Below, in pieces: positions 8,060 to 15,278 of a stretch of DNA of 23,961 bases. A program made the position numbers and the translations under genes. Source of the stretch: Chloroflexota bacterium (GTDB lineage Bacteria; Chloroflexota; Dehalococcoidia; UBA3495). Where the stretch lies: NCBI GenBank assembly GCA_022563275.1, contig JADFNR010000048.1:1-23961 (forward strand), written 5' to 3'. The notes under the pieces are model-generated. The model did not search any database, was not told the origin of the DNA, and worked only from the letters and a program-made list of their open reading frames with translations. Positions within the stretch are counted from its first letter, which is position 1. The number at the start of each line of letters is the position of its first letter.

Positions 8060-8836
8060 CTAGGAGACCGCACATGCGAAATTGTCCAGCAGCTCGTCGA
8101 ACCGCACCTGGACGAGCGCCGAGTTGGCGCCGGTCAAGGTTAGGGTGAATGCCGTGCCTGATGTGCGGCAATCCCAGGAACCGATCAGACCGCCACTGGC
8201 GTCGCCAGATGTATCTTCGGCTTTGAACCCTAGAAACACCCCGGACTCTCCATCCACAAGTACCTCGCCGTCAGCTAAAGTGTCGAAGGCCAGATCGGGT
8301 TGGTTGCTCTGAATGATGTCGTAGATGCCCGAGACCAAGGCCAACAAGCTGCTGCCCTGAGGGAGCCAGGTCACGACCACGTTCAACTCACCGTAAGCGA
8401 AGGTGATGGCGCCCCGCTCCGGGCTTGCGGTGCCCAATACCTGGATGGCCGCTCCCCGCTCGAAGACCAGTTGGAAGCCATATTCGCTGAATGTTGCCGG
8501 CAGCGCCACCGTGGGCTCCGGGGTAGGAGTGGCCGCCGGGACGGGTGTGGCGGTGGGCGCCGCCGCAGTGGTTGCGGTTGGCTGTGGCGCCGCCGTGGCC
8601 GGAGCTGACGATACCGTGGGTTGCGGCGCGACAGTTGGCGCTACGGCCGCCGTGGGCACAACTGCCGCAGGGGTACTAACTGCGGGGGCCGCTGTGGCAG
8701 TGAGCGTGGGACTGGACGACGTGCCGGTCGGCACACCGCCGCCGCATGCGGCCAAGGTGAATAACGCGCCAATCACGATAATCGGGACCGCCAACGGGCC
8801 TGCAAGCCTAAGTCTCATTGATTTGTCTTCGCTCAC
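8060..8836 (-). CDS. Lipoprotein with Pro/Thr/Ala linker and C-terminal globular domain
   Basis: The protein has 258 residues from the GTG at 8836; an ATG at 8818 (residue 7) is an equally possible start, and neither has a clear ribosome site. A hydrophobic signal leads to the lipobox FTLAAC, with the lipidated Cys at residue 31. Residues about 34-112 are a low-complexity linker of Pro, Thr and Ala (for example TPVPAATPTPEPT), a typical spacer that holds a domain away from the membrane or through the wall. Residues about 115-258 form a globular domain of unknown family (FSEYGFQLVFERGAAIQV, VVVTWLPQGSSLLALV), ending with two Cys near residues 224 and 255 that could pair. It is placed 20 bases upstream of the secreted repeat-protein gene, suggesting a shared surface function. 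Confidence 0.85.
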   Translation of the reverse strand: MSEDKSMRLRLAGPLAVPIIVIGALFTLAACGGGVPTGTSSSPTLTATAAPAVSTPAAVVPTAAVAPTVAPQPTVSSAPATAAPQPTATTAAAPTATPVPAATPTPEPTVALPATFSEYGFQLVFERGAAIQVLGTASPERGAITFAYGELNVVVTWLPQGSSLLALVSGIYDIIQSNQPDLAFDTLADGEVLVDGESGVFLGFKAEDTSGDASGGLIGSWDCRTSGTAFTLTLTGANSALVQVRFDELLDNFACAVS

Positions 8837-8957
8837 TCTTCCAATCTAGCATATCTCTGGACCCTAAACTAAATGAGCGCGGCTAAGACGAGCGCCACCC
8901 TTGGCTGGTTCTTTCTTGAATGCACGGCCCTGTAAGGAGGAGTGGCGGGATTTGCTG

Positions 8958-10010
8958 TCACGGAGACGCGGTTGCACCGCCACCGTCCAGTTGGCTCGGG
9001 TCGTAGCCCACCAATTCAACGAAACCCCTGCCGCCGATGCTCCGGCCCTGGCGCGTCCCAGTTACTCTCACTTCTCCTTCCCAGTAAGCGGCCGGCGTGT
9101 AGCGGCTGCCGGCGAATTCCGAGTCCACCAACACCGGCTCCAGTTCCAGCCTGAGGTCCAGGGAAGGGACGGTCAGCGTCCAGCCACTGGGGTATTCGAT
9201 GCCGGTGGCTGGGCTGGTCCAAATCTCAGCGGAGGTGATGGATACATCGTCTTGTTTCAGGGTCAACGCCGTTCCGTCTGGCGAAACCAGGGTGCCGTAC
9301 CCTGAAAACGGAGTCCTGTCAGATGGGTTCCAGACCATTACCGCCATCAGGTCGCTGCCGTCGTCCAATTGCACGCTGACCCAGTCCCAACCAACCCCTT
9401 GTCCGATGTCGTCGCCCCATTGGTGGTCCATCCACGCGGCGCCGGTGATGGGTCGCTGCTCCCCGTCGATGGTGATGCTGCCGGTCACGTCCATGCGGGT
9501 ACGGGAGTAGTAGAAGATGTCGCCGGCCGGCCCCAGTGGCACCAGTCCGACGCCCAGGTGCAGCACGGGAGGCCGGGAAGGGACCGCCATCAGGTCTAGA
9601 AAATATACGCCTAGATCGAATTTAAGATCGTAGAATTCCCCATCTCCCTGCATCTTCCATCCGTTGACCGCGATGTCCACGCCGGTCGCGTCCCGGTCCA
9701 ACGCGTCCAACAGGATTTGCTCCCCAGTTAGGTGCTTACCTGCCGTGTGGTCGCCCAGGCTGGCCTGCAACAGATGGGGAACGGCCGTGCCGGCGCCCGC
9801 GCCTTGGAAGGTAACGTAGTGGAAGCTGTATTCTTCACCCCGGTCATCGGTGAGCAGTCCGTTGAAATACCACCACTCGATGCTCGAATCGTGGGGGCCT
9901 TCATCTTTGGGCAGAGTAACCAGCGGCTCGGGGGAGAACGGCGTGGCGGCGCCGCCGCAAGCAGAGGCAAAGACGGCCGTGGTGCAGAGGACGAATAGCC
10001 AGAGTTTCAT
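8958..10010 (-). CDS. CrtC/AttH-like lipocalin-fold lipoprotein
   Basis: The protein is 350 residues from the ATG at 10010, chosen over a longer frame starting at 10043 because AGGG lies 8 bases before it and the signal peptide then begins correctly (MKLWLFVLCTTAVFASAC, lipid Cys18). The mature part has the hallmarks of the CrtC/AttH lipocalin-like superfamily: SIEWWYFNGLL near residues 43-53 and AAWMDHQWGD near 191-200, in a two-lobed beta-barrel protein of normal length. CrtC members hydrate carotenoids (1,2-hydratase), while AttH members have unclear roles. A lipid-anchored copy without other carotenoid genes nearby argues against calling it crtC. It is on the same strand as the lipoprotein and repeat-protein pair, 121 bases upstream, and divergent from the PPOX gene. 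Confidence 0.85.
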   Translation of the reverse strand: MKLWLFVLCTTAVFASACGGAATPFSPEPLVTLPKDEGPHDSSIEWWYFNGLLTDDRGEEYSFHYVTFQGAGAGTAVPHLLQASLGDHTAGKHLTGEQILLDALDRDATGVDIAVNGWKMQGDGEFYDLKFDLGVYFLDLMAVPSRPPVLHLGVGLVPLGPAGDIFYYSRTRMDVTGSITIDGEQRPITGAAWMDHQWGDDIGQGVGWDWVSVQLDDGSDLMAVMVWNPSDRTPFSGYGTLVSPDGTALTLKQDDVSITSAEIWTSPATGIEYPSGWTLTVPSLDLRLELEPVLVDSEFAGSRYTPAAYWEGEVRVTGTRQGRSIGGRGFVELVGYDPSQLDGGGATASP

Positions 10011-10117
10011 GTATTTGACCCTATCGACCGGCCCCGATACCAAAAACGGCGATGGGCTGAAGAACTAATCTGATATATTAAGCCAATCCCGCGCCTGAAA
10101 CTATACGGAGAATAGCC
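10011..10117. promoter_or_regulatory. Divergent intergenic region with A/T-rich core
   Basis: These 107 bases separate the minus-strand lipocalin-like gene from the plus-strand PPOX gene. The A/T-rich stretch at about 10069-10081 (TGATATATTAA) is the only strong -10-like sequence and could serve either direction. No matching -35 hexamer was found, so this is only a likely promoter zone. Confidence 0.3.
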
Positions 10118-10549
10118 ATGGTCAGACTTAGCCAAGCAGAGCAGGAACTATTCCTGGGCCAACCGAGGATCGCCCATCTGGTGACAATGCGCGCAGCGAG
10201 TACGCCCCATGTTGCGCCGGTCTGGTTCCTATGGGATAAAAGCGGAGGGGACAACGGACGGGCTTGGGTCATGGCGGACGCCGGCGCGGTGAAGGTCCGG
10301 AATGTCAAACGCAACCCGGCGGTGGCGCTTTCGATCGCGACACCCGAGCGGCCTTTGTCCTATGTCGTGCTGGAAGGCCAGGCGAAGGTAACGTCGGAGG
10401 ACCTGACTCAGGTGGTGGAGCGGATGTGCGTGCTCTACGACGGGCCGGGGCGGGGAGCCGAGTTCGCCAAGGAGTTGCTGGGTGAGGACCGCATGGTGCT
10501 GCTTGAGATTACGGTAGATAAAGTCATGTCCTGGAAAGACGATGACTAG
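10118..10549 (+). CDS. Pyridoxamine 5'-phosphate oxidase-like split-barrel protein (FMN or F420 type)
   Basis: This 143-residue protein has the length and order of the PPOX-like split beta-barrel family: an N-terminal helix (LSQAEQELFLGQPRIAHLVTM), a strand with STPHVAPVWFLWD, then AGAVKVRNVKRNPAVALSIA and a final LLEITVDKVMSW. In the family these segments bind FMN or deazaflavin F420 and act on small redox substrates. The usual hallmark pattern (R..H....P..F) is visible as STPHVAPVWF. The start is supported by CGGAGA about 7 bases before the ATG. The stop overlaps by 4 bases with the stop of the convergent esterase gene. Which cofactor is used cannot be decided here. Confidence 0.85.
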   Translation: MVRLSQAEQELFLGQPRIAHLVTMRAASTPHVAPVWFLWDKSGGDNGRAWVMADAGAVKVRNVKRNPAVALSIATPERPLSYVVLEGQAKVTSEDLTQVVERMCVLYDGPGRGAEFAKELLGEDRMVLLEITVDKVMSWKDDD

Positions 10550-11235
10550 GCGGCTGATTCTTGGGGTGGCAGCACGCCGGCGATCCAGGGGACGAGGTCG
10601 CTAAGTTCCTCGCCGCTGATCTCGTGGCCCATGTCGTAGATGTGAAAGTCGGGGCTGTAACCGTTGTTTTCCAGGAACGACTTGGCGGAGTGGGCGGTGT
10701 CCTCGGAGATCATTTGGTCATACCTGCCGTGGGCTACGAAGATCGGTTGGTTCCGTTCCTTGGGCAGCCGGCCCGCTAATTCGTCCTGGTCGGGAAGCGT
10801 GGCGCTCAAGGCGGCCAAGCCGGCGAAGCGGTCCGCCCGGCCCAGCCCGCAACGGTAGGTCATACCACCGCCCTGGGAGAAACCCAATAAGAGCGCCTGG
10901 CCGGGCGGCACGTTGAAATGCTGGAAAACGGTGTCGAAGAAATCGCCGAGGAGCTTCTCGGAGCTGGCCGTTTCCTCAGGCGTGCCGCCGCCGCGCGGTG
11001 TCATCCAGCCGTAGCCGGTTTGGCCCGGACCCAGTTGGAAGGAGATCGGCGCGTTGGGGCAGGCGTAAACGTAGCCGGTGGCGTTGATGGCCGGGGCCAG
11101 GCCGGCCAGGTCCTGCATGTTGGATCCGAATCCGTGGAGCATTATCACCAGGGGATAGGATGAGCCGGGGGTGTATTCGTCGGGCACCACCGTGATGTAC
11201 TTTAGTCCCGTTCCTTCGTGTATCTCGGAGCGCAT
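10546..11235 (-). CDS. Phospholipase/carboxylesterase-type alpha/beta hydrolase
   Basis: The protein has 229 residues from the ATG at 11235. This start is preferred over 11295 because GGGAGGA lies 8 bases upstream and the extra 20 residues are not family-like. The alpha/beta-hydrolase catalytic triad is visible: Ser120 in LLLGFSQGGG, Asp173 in HGRYDQMI and His204 in YDMGHEIS. The oxyanion region is MLHGFGSN. These features fit the YpfH/carboxylesterase 2 branch that cleaves short acyl esters in the cytosol; no signal peptide is present. It converges on the PPOX gene with a 4-base overlap and is divergent from the DUF952 gene. Confidence 0.92.
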   Translation of the reverse strand: MRSEIHEGTGLKYITVVPDEYTPGSSYPLVIMLHGFGSNMQDLAGLAPAINATGYVYACPNAPISFQLGPGQTGYGWMTPRGGGTPEETASSEKLLGDFFDTVFQHFNVPPGQALLLGFSQGGGMTYRCGLGRADRFAGLAALSATLPDQDELAGRLPKERNQPIFVAHGRYDQMISEDTAHSAKSFLENNGYSPDFHIYDMGHEISGEELSDLVPWIAGVLPPQESAA

Positions 11236-11399
11236 TCTGGACGTCCTCCCGCGGGTCGCGGGTATCATCCTAACACCCGCCGCTCTGGGGTACAATTTGC
11301 GGCGGTGCGCCGCTGCGATTATCGAGCACAGACCCTAAAATCATCGTCGATCGAGAATGGGGTTGGCCACGCCATCTGCTGCCTGGAGGGGTTTAACCT

Positions 11400-11735
11400 A
11401 TGGCTTTGATCTTTCATCTGACCTTCAAAGATGCCTGGGAGGCCGCCCGGCCAACCGGCGAATACGCCGCTCCGAGTCTGGCCGAGGAAGGGTTCATCCA
11501 TTGCTCCAAGGACATCCCGCAACTCATAAAGGTTGCGGCGCGTCTTTACCCCGGCGAAGCCGGCCTGATCGTGCTGGACGTGGACCTGGACAAGCTCACC
11601 GCTCCCCTTAAGAACGAGCCAAGCCGCTCGGGGGAGATCTACCCCCACATCTACGGGATGTTGAACTGCGACGCCGTGGTCCGGGAAAGGGTCTTGAAGA
11701 TCGACGCCGCCGGCGGGCATCTTCTGGAAGACTGA
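11400..11735 (+). CDS. DUF952 family protein
   Basis: This 111-residue soluble protein matches the DUF952 family as I know it, with the signature EEGFIHCSKD near residues 29-38 and a late IYPHIYGMLN preceded by a conserved Glu (SGEIYPHIYG). The family's fold resembles ADP-ribosyl-transferring domains, but no function is firmly assigned. GGAGGGG lies 8 bases before the ATG and supports the start. It is a single-gene unit: divergent from the esterase upstream, with the bidirectional terminator at 11831-11863 downstream. Confidence 0.9.
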   Translation: MALIFHLTFKDAWEAARPTGEYAAPSLAEEGFIHCSKDIPQLIKVAARLYPGEAGLIVLDVDLDKLTAPLKNEPSRSGEIYPHIYGMLNCDAVVRERVLKIDAAGGHLLED

Positions 11736-11830
11736 TGCCCTTGGACCACCCACCGGAGGAATCGGTTTTGATCCCTCGGGCCTACCTGGAATAGGCTGCG
11801 ACCGGCTTGCGGTTTCGGACGGAGAGATTA

Positions 11831-11870
11831 AAAAAGGCCCCCCGATCAACAGGGGGCCTTTTTGTTTTCT
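11831..11870. terminator. Bidirectional intrinsic terminator
   Basis: The arms AAAAAGGCCCCC (11831-11842) and GGGGGCCTTTTT (11852-11863) pair perfectly over 12 bases around a 9-base loop. T-rich DNA follows on the plus strand and A-rich DNA precedes on the left, giving a U-tract in both directions. It sits between the convergent DUF952 gene and the end of the oxidase operon and can end both. Confidence 0.92.
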
Positions 11871-11881
11871 CGAGAGTGGGG

Positions 11882-12688
11882 TTAATTGACTATGAAGTTT
11901 CCGAACATGGTGAAGTTGTGGCCCGGGAAGGTGCAAACGAACTGATAGGTGCCCGGCGCCGGCGCGGTGAAGGTCACTTCACCCGTTTCTCCGGGGCCGA
12001 TCAATACGGTGTTGGCGATGACCCTGGAATCTCCCGGTTTGACCCAGTTGTTGGCCGGTCCGGCGGCGGTGCCGTCGGTGGCTACCGCGTCTTTGGTGTC
12101 GGCTTGCACAATGACAAAATTGTGGGTGTTTACGGCTGAGGGGTTGGTGAAAGTGATTGTCACTTCGACACCGGAGTCCGCAGTCATGTTGTCGGTATCG
12201 AAGGATAGAGAATCACCTACCGCCCCGATGCTGAGGGCTAATGGGCCCGCCGCCACCGGGGTTTCAGTTTCGGTAGTCCCGGTGATGGCCGGAGTGGTCG
12301 TCTCTGCCGCTTTTTCAGTTTCTGCGTGTTCAACGTAGGGAATGGCGCGGTCCAAGGCATATGTTCGCTGATTGCCGTTCATGGCGGCGAAAAGTCCCAG
12401 TAACGCCAGCCCCACCATGAACGCCAGTCCCAACCCACCAATGAATATGGTGGTAAAGAGTTTGTTGTCGAATCTCAGATGCATGTAGAACATGATCACG
12501 ATGTAGAACTTAACGACCGACAAGCCAACCAGCAAAGGTATCTTGGCGGAGCCCAGATCGTCGGTTATACCAGCCCGGTCCCAGATCAGCAGGAATTCGA
12601 CGATGGTGATCACGAACAGGATTATCGCGACCAGCACATATTGCTTGAACGTGGGGTGGTGTGACGTTTGTTCGGTTTCGTGGGCCAT
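11882..12688 (-). CDS. Cytochrome c oxidase subunit IV fused to a C-terminal cupredoxin domain
   Basis: This is a 268-residue fusion. Residues 1-103 match the small bacterial oxidase subunit IV (COX4_pro/CtaF type) with membrane segments at about 16-36, 49-70 and 78-100, including KFYIVIMFYMHLRF. Residues 104-148 are an acidic Thr/Glu-rich linker. Residues 149-268 are a plastocyanin/azurin-like cupredoxin with a full type 1 copper ligand set: His189 (NTHNFVIV), Cys252 (YQFVCTFPGH), His257 and Met261 (FTMFG). With the N-terminus inside, three helices put the cupredoxin on the outer face, next to the CuA and cytochrome c domains of CoxB. AGGAGG lies 14 bases before the ATG, rather far. It is the last gene of the operon, ended by the terminator. 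Plain subunit IV proteins of this family are only about 100 residues long. Confidence 0.93.
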   Translation of the reverse strand: MAHETEQTSHHPTFKQYVLVAIILFVITIVEFLLIWDRAGITDDLGSAKIPLLVGLSVVKFYIVIMFYMHLRFDNKLFTTIFIGGLGLAFMVGLALLGLFAAMNGNQRTYALDRAIPYVEHAETEKAAETTTPAITGTTETETPVAAGPLALSIGAVGDSLSFDTDNMTADSGVEVTITFTNPSAVNTHNFVIVQADTKDAVATDGTAAGPANNWVKPGDSRVIANTVLIGPGETGEVTFTAPAPGTYQFVCTFPGHNFTMFGNFIVN

Positions 12689-12733
12689 ATTTATTCCAAG
12701 GGCCTCCTGATGGAGCTAGGCAAGGGATGTATG

Positions 12734-13354
12734 TTATCCGCCAGGAAGCGCGACGGGGCCGGTATCGAACCCGCCGATCAGGTATAGCAGCGTGAAGATG
12801 ACGATCCAAACGATATCGACGAAGTGCCAGTACAGACCGAGGAGCTCGACATCCAACGCGGTTTTGGGGCCCAGCCGTCCTTTGGCGCCTATAACGGACA
12901 TAGCCAGGAGCCAGATGATTCCCAATGTCACGTGAGCGCCGTGGAATCCGGTGAGGGTGAAGAAAGAGGCGCCGAACAGGTTGCCGCCCAGGGTCAGGCC
13001 CTCGTTCTTGAAAGAGTTGAATTCGAATATCTGGAAACCAATGAATACTGATCCCAGCGCGGCGGTGGTTAGCAGCCAGCCGACGATGGCCCGTTTGTTG
13101 TCGGCGTTGGTCGCCGCCAGTGCCTGGACCATGGCGAAGCTGCTCATCAGCAAGACGAAGGTGCTGATGGTCGTGACCGGAACGCTGATGATGTCTATCG
13201 GATAAGGACCGACCAAGCTCTGGCCGCGGTAGACCATGTAGGTGGCGATCAGGGCGGCGAAGAAAAGACAGTCCGACCCCAAAAACACCCACATGAGTAA
13301 CTTGCGGTGGCTCAGGCCGGTGGTTGTATATTCCTGTTCTGCTGCGTGGGCCAA
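12734..13354 (-). CDS. coxC: Cytochrome c oxidase subunit III
   Basis: This 206-residue membrane protein has five predicted helices, the short bacterial form of subunit III. Family marks are SHRKLLMWVFLGSDCLFF at the N-terminus, FFTLTGFHGAHVTLG in the middle and YWHFVDIVWIVIFTLLY at the end. It stabilises the oxidase core and supports proton uptake through the D-pathway. The start is TTG at 13354: AGGAGA lies 8 bases upstream and overlaps the coxA stop codon, so translation is probably coupled to coxA. The gap to coxA is 12 bases. Confidence 0.93.
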   Translation of the reverse strand: MAHAAEQEYTTTGLSHRKLLMWVFLGSDCLFFAALIATYMVYRGQSLVGPYPIDIISVPVTTISTFVLLMSSFAMVQALAATNADNKRAIVGWLLTTAALGSVFIGFQIFEFNSFKNEGLTLGGNLFGASFFTLTGFHGAHVTLGIIWLLAMSVIGAKGRLGPKTALDVELLGLYWHFVDIVWIVIFTLLYLIGGFDTGPVALPGG

Positions 13355-13362
13355 GATCTCAG

Positions 13363-13368
13363 TCTCCT
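13363..13368 (-). promoter_or_regulatory. Ribosome binding site overlapping the coxA stop and deciding a TTG start for coxC
   Basis: AGGAGA on the minus strand overlaps the coxA TAG (13367-13369) by two bases and sits 8 bases before the TTG at 13354. No in-frame ATG at a family-like position competes. Terminating coxA ribosomes could restart directly on coxC. Confidence 0.75.
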
Positions 13369-15205
13369 AATGGTCGTCGCTGGGTGCGGTTGCCGGCTCG
13401 TTGCTCCAGCTGATCACACCCATCATCGCGATGGCTCCGCCCAAAAAGCTGATGGCATAGTGGGAAAGCAGTCCGCCTCCGATGAGGGCCACGCCCGCGG
13501 CTGTGAAGATCGGCCAGTACGACGGGCTCGGCATATGGATCGAGCTGGGATCAACCAAAGCCTCGGGCTCAGTGATGGGAGTCCCGGCGGCCTCGGCTTT
13601 CGCTTTCGTTATCCAATATTGGTCAAGCCCCTCAACCTGAGGAATCTCCGCGAAGTTATAGGCCGGAGGTGGGGAGGCGATGCTCCACTCCAATCCAGGC
13701 GCATCCCAAGGATCGTGGCCGACCCGCCGCGAACTGCGGGTCTGCCAGATGTTGATGATGAAGACCAAGAACGCGGCGAACAGTACGATGTAGCCCAAGC
13801 TGGCTAAGCGGTTGAGGTTCTCCCAGCCAAATTCCGCAGTGTAGGTATAGATGCGGCGGGGCATGCCGTTCAAGCCAAGGAAGTGCATGGGGAAGAACGT
13901 TAGGTTCATGCCGATGAACATCAGCCAGAAATTCACCTTTCCCAGTGTCTCGTCAAGCATCTTGCCGGTAATCTTGGGCCACCAGTAATAGATGCCGGCG
14001 AAGATGCCGAAGATCGAGCCGCCAAATAGCACGTAGTGCAGGTGGGCGACGATGTAATAGGTGTCCTGCTGTTGGAAGTCGGATGGGGAGATGGCATGAG
14101 AGACGCCACTTAGACCGCCAACGATGAATAGCGCTATGAACCCAAGGGCGAACATCATCGCAGTTGTAAACTCAACGGAACCCTTCCACATCGTACCGAT
14201 CCAGTTGAAGATCTTCACGCCGGTGGGTACCGCGATCAACATGGTGGTGATGGTGAAGATCGAGTTCGCCACGGGGCCCAGGCCCACGGTGAACATGTGG
14301 TGGGCCCACACGGCCCAGCCCATGATGCCGATGACTATTCCAGAGAATACGATGAACGGATAGCCGAACAAGGGCTTTCTCGAAAAGGTCGGCAAGACCT
14401 CTGACACGATACCCATGGCTGGCAGGATCAAGATGTAGACCTCGGGGTGCCCGAAGACCCAGAAAAGGTGCTGCCAAAGGATGGGGTCCCCACCCTCGGC
14501 GGGGATGAAGAAATGGGTCCCGAAGTTGCGGTCCATCAGCAATTCAATCAGGCCCACGGTTATCACCGGGAAGGCCAGGACCAATAGGATGGAAGTGATC
14601 AAGGTCATCCAAACGAACACCGGCATGCGCAATAGGGACATGCCAGGTGCGCGCATGTTGATGATGGTCACTACAAAGTTCAACGCCCCCGCAACGGATG
14701 CAACCCCCATTACGAGAAGGCCGATGGCCCAATAGTCCAGTCCCCTGCTAATGCTGAAGGGCTTTTCGGTGAGGTTCGCGTAAGAGAACCAACCGGCGTC
14801 CGGCACCTGGTCAACGAGGAAACTCACGTGCATGAGGACCGCGCCGAACAGAAAGAGCCAGAAGCTTAGGGCATTGAGTCTGGGGAATGCGACGTCCCGC
14901 GCGCCGATGGCCAGCGGCACCACGAAGTTAAAGAAACTGACTCCTAGCGGCATGATGACCATGAACACCATTGTGGTGGCATGCATGGTGAACATCTGGT
15001 TGTACCGCGCGGGGCCGAGGAAGTCGTTATCGGCCGAGGCCAACTGCACGCGTAAGGTTCCGGCCTCGACGCCCGCGAGCAACAAGAAGATGAAAGCGGT
15101 CACGCCGTAAAGCACGGCGATTCGCTTATGATCGACCGTAGTCATCCAGCCCCAGACGCCGGCGTAGCTAGTTGGTCGTGGTATGGCGCCAGTTATCGTT
15201 GCCAT
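13367..15205 (-). CDS. coxA: Cytochrome c oxidase subunit I (heme-copper, A-type)
   Basis: This is the catalytic subunit of 612 residues, reducing O2 to water and pumping protons. Metal ligands are all visible: His75 (FTMHATTM) and His390 for the low-spin heme; His388 (VAHLHYVLFGG) for the high-spin heme; and His253, His302 and His303 for CuB. Tyr257 is the Tyr cross-linked to His253 (FGHPEVYILILP). Glu255, together with Asp103 and Asn111 (ARDVAFPRLNAL), indicates an A1-type D-channel. Lys331 (PTGVKIFNW) marks the K-channel. After the conserved core, a soluble linker (about 475-560) is followed by extra hydrophobic segments near 567-605, a common extension. The ATG at 15205 has only a weak ribosome site. 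It lies between coxB (73-base gap) and coxC (12-base gap). Confidence 0.97.
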   Translation of the reverse strand: MATITGAIPRPTSYAGVWGWMTTVDHKRIAVLYGVTAFIFLLLAGVEAGTLRVQLASADNDFLGPARYNQMFTMHATTMVFMVIMPLGVSFFNFVVPLAIGARDVAFPRLNALSFWLFLFGAVLMHVSFLVDQVPDAGWFSYANLTEKPFSISRGLDYWAIGLLVMGVASVAGALNFVVTIINMRAPGMSLLRMPVFVWMTLITSILLVLAFPVITVGLIELLMDRNFGTHFFIPAEGGDPILWQHLFWVFGHPEVYILILPAMGIVSEVLPTFSRKPLFGYPFIVFSGIVIGIMGWAVWAHHMFTVGLGPVANSIFTITTMLIAVPTGVKIFNWIGTMWKGSVEFTTAMMFALGFIALFIVGGLSGVSHAISPSDFQQQDTYYIVAHLHYVLFGGSIFGIFAGIYYWWPKITGKMLDETLGKVNFWLMFIGMNLTFFPMHFLGLNGMPRRIYTYTAEFGWENLNRLASLGYIVLFAAFLVFIINIWQTRSSRRVGHDPWDAPGLEWSIASPPPAYNFAEIPQVEGLDQYWITKAKAEAAGTPITEPEALVDPSSIHMPSPSYWPIFTAAGVALIGGGLLSHYAISFLGGAIAMMGVISWSNEPATAPSDDH

Positions 15206-15278
15206 TTTTCGCTTTATCCGGGCCCTCTACCGGACTGTCCGGTGGAAGACCGCGGTCTCTGCTCCTATTTGGTAAATT

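Noticed and set aside
8934..8954. Strong ribosome-site-like AAGGAGGA on the plus strand with a GTG close by
   Set aside because: The following frame is short, lies antisense to the lipocalin-like gene and encodes Arg/Pro-rich nonsense.
8958..10010. Calling the lipocalin-like gene crtC (carotenoid 1,2-hydratase)
   Set aside because: The superfamily match is clear, but there are no carotenoid genes nearby and the protein is a lipoprotein, so the specific function is not supported.
12510..13292. 260-codon minus-strand frame over coxC and the subunit IV gene
   Set aside because: It overlaps two recognisable oxidase genes in another frame and is Arg/His/Pro-rich with no domain.
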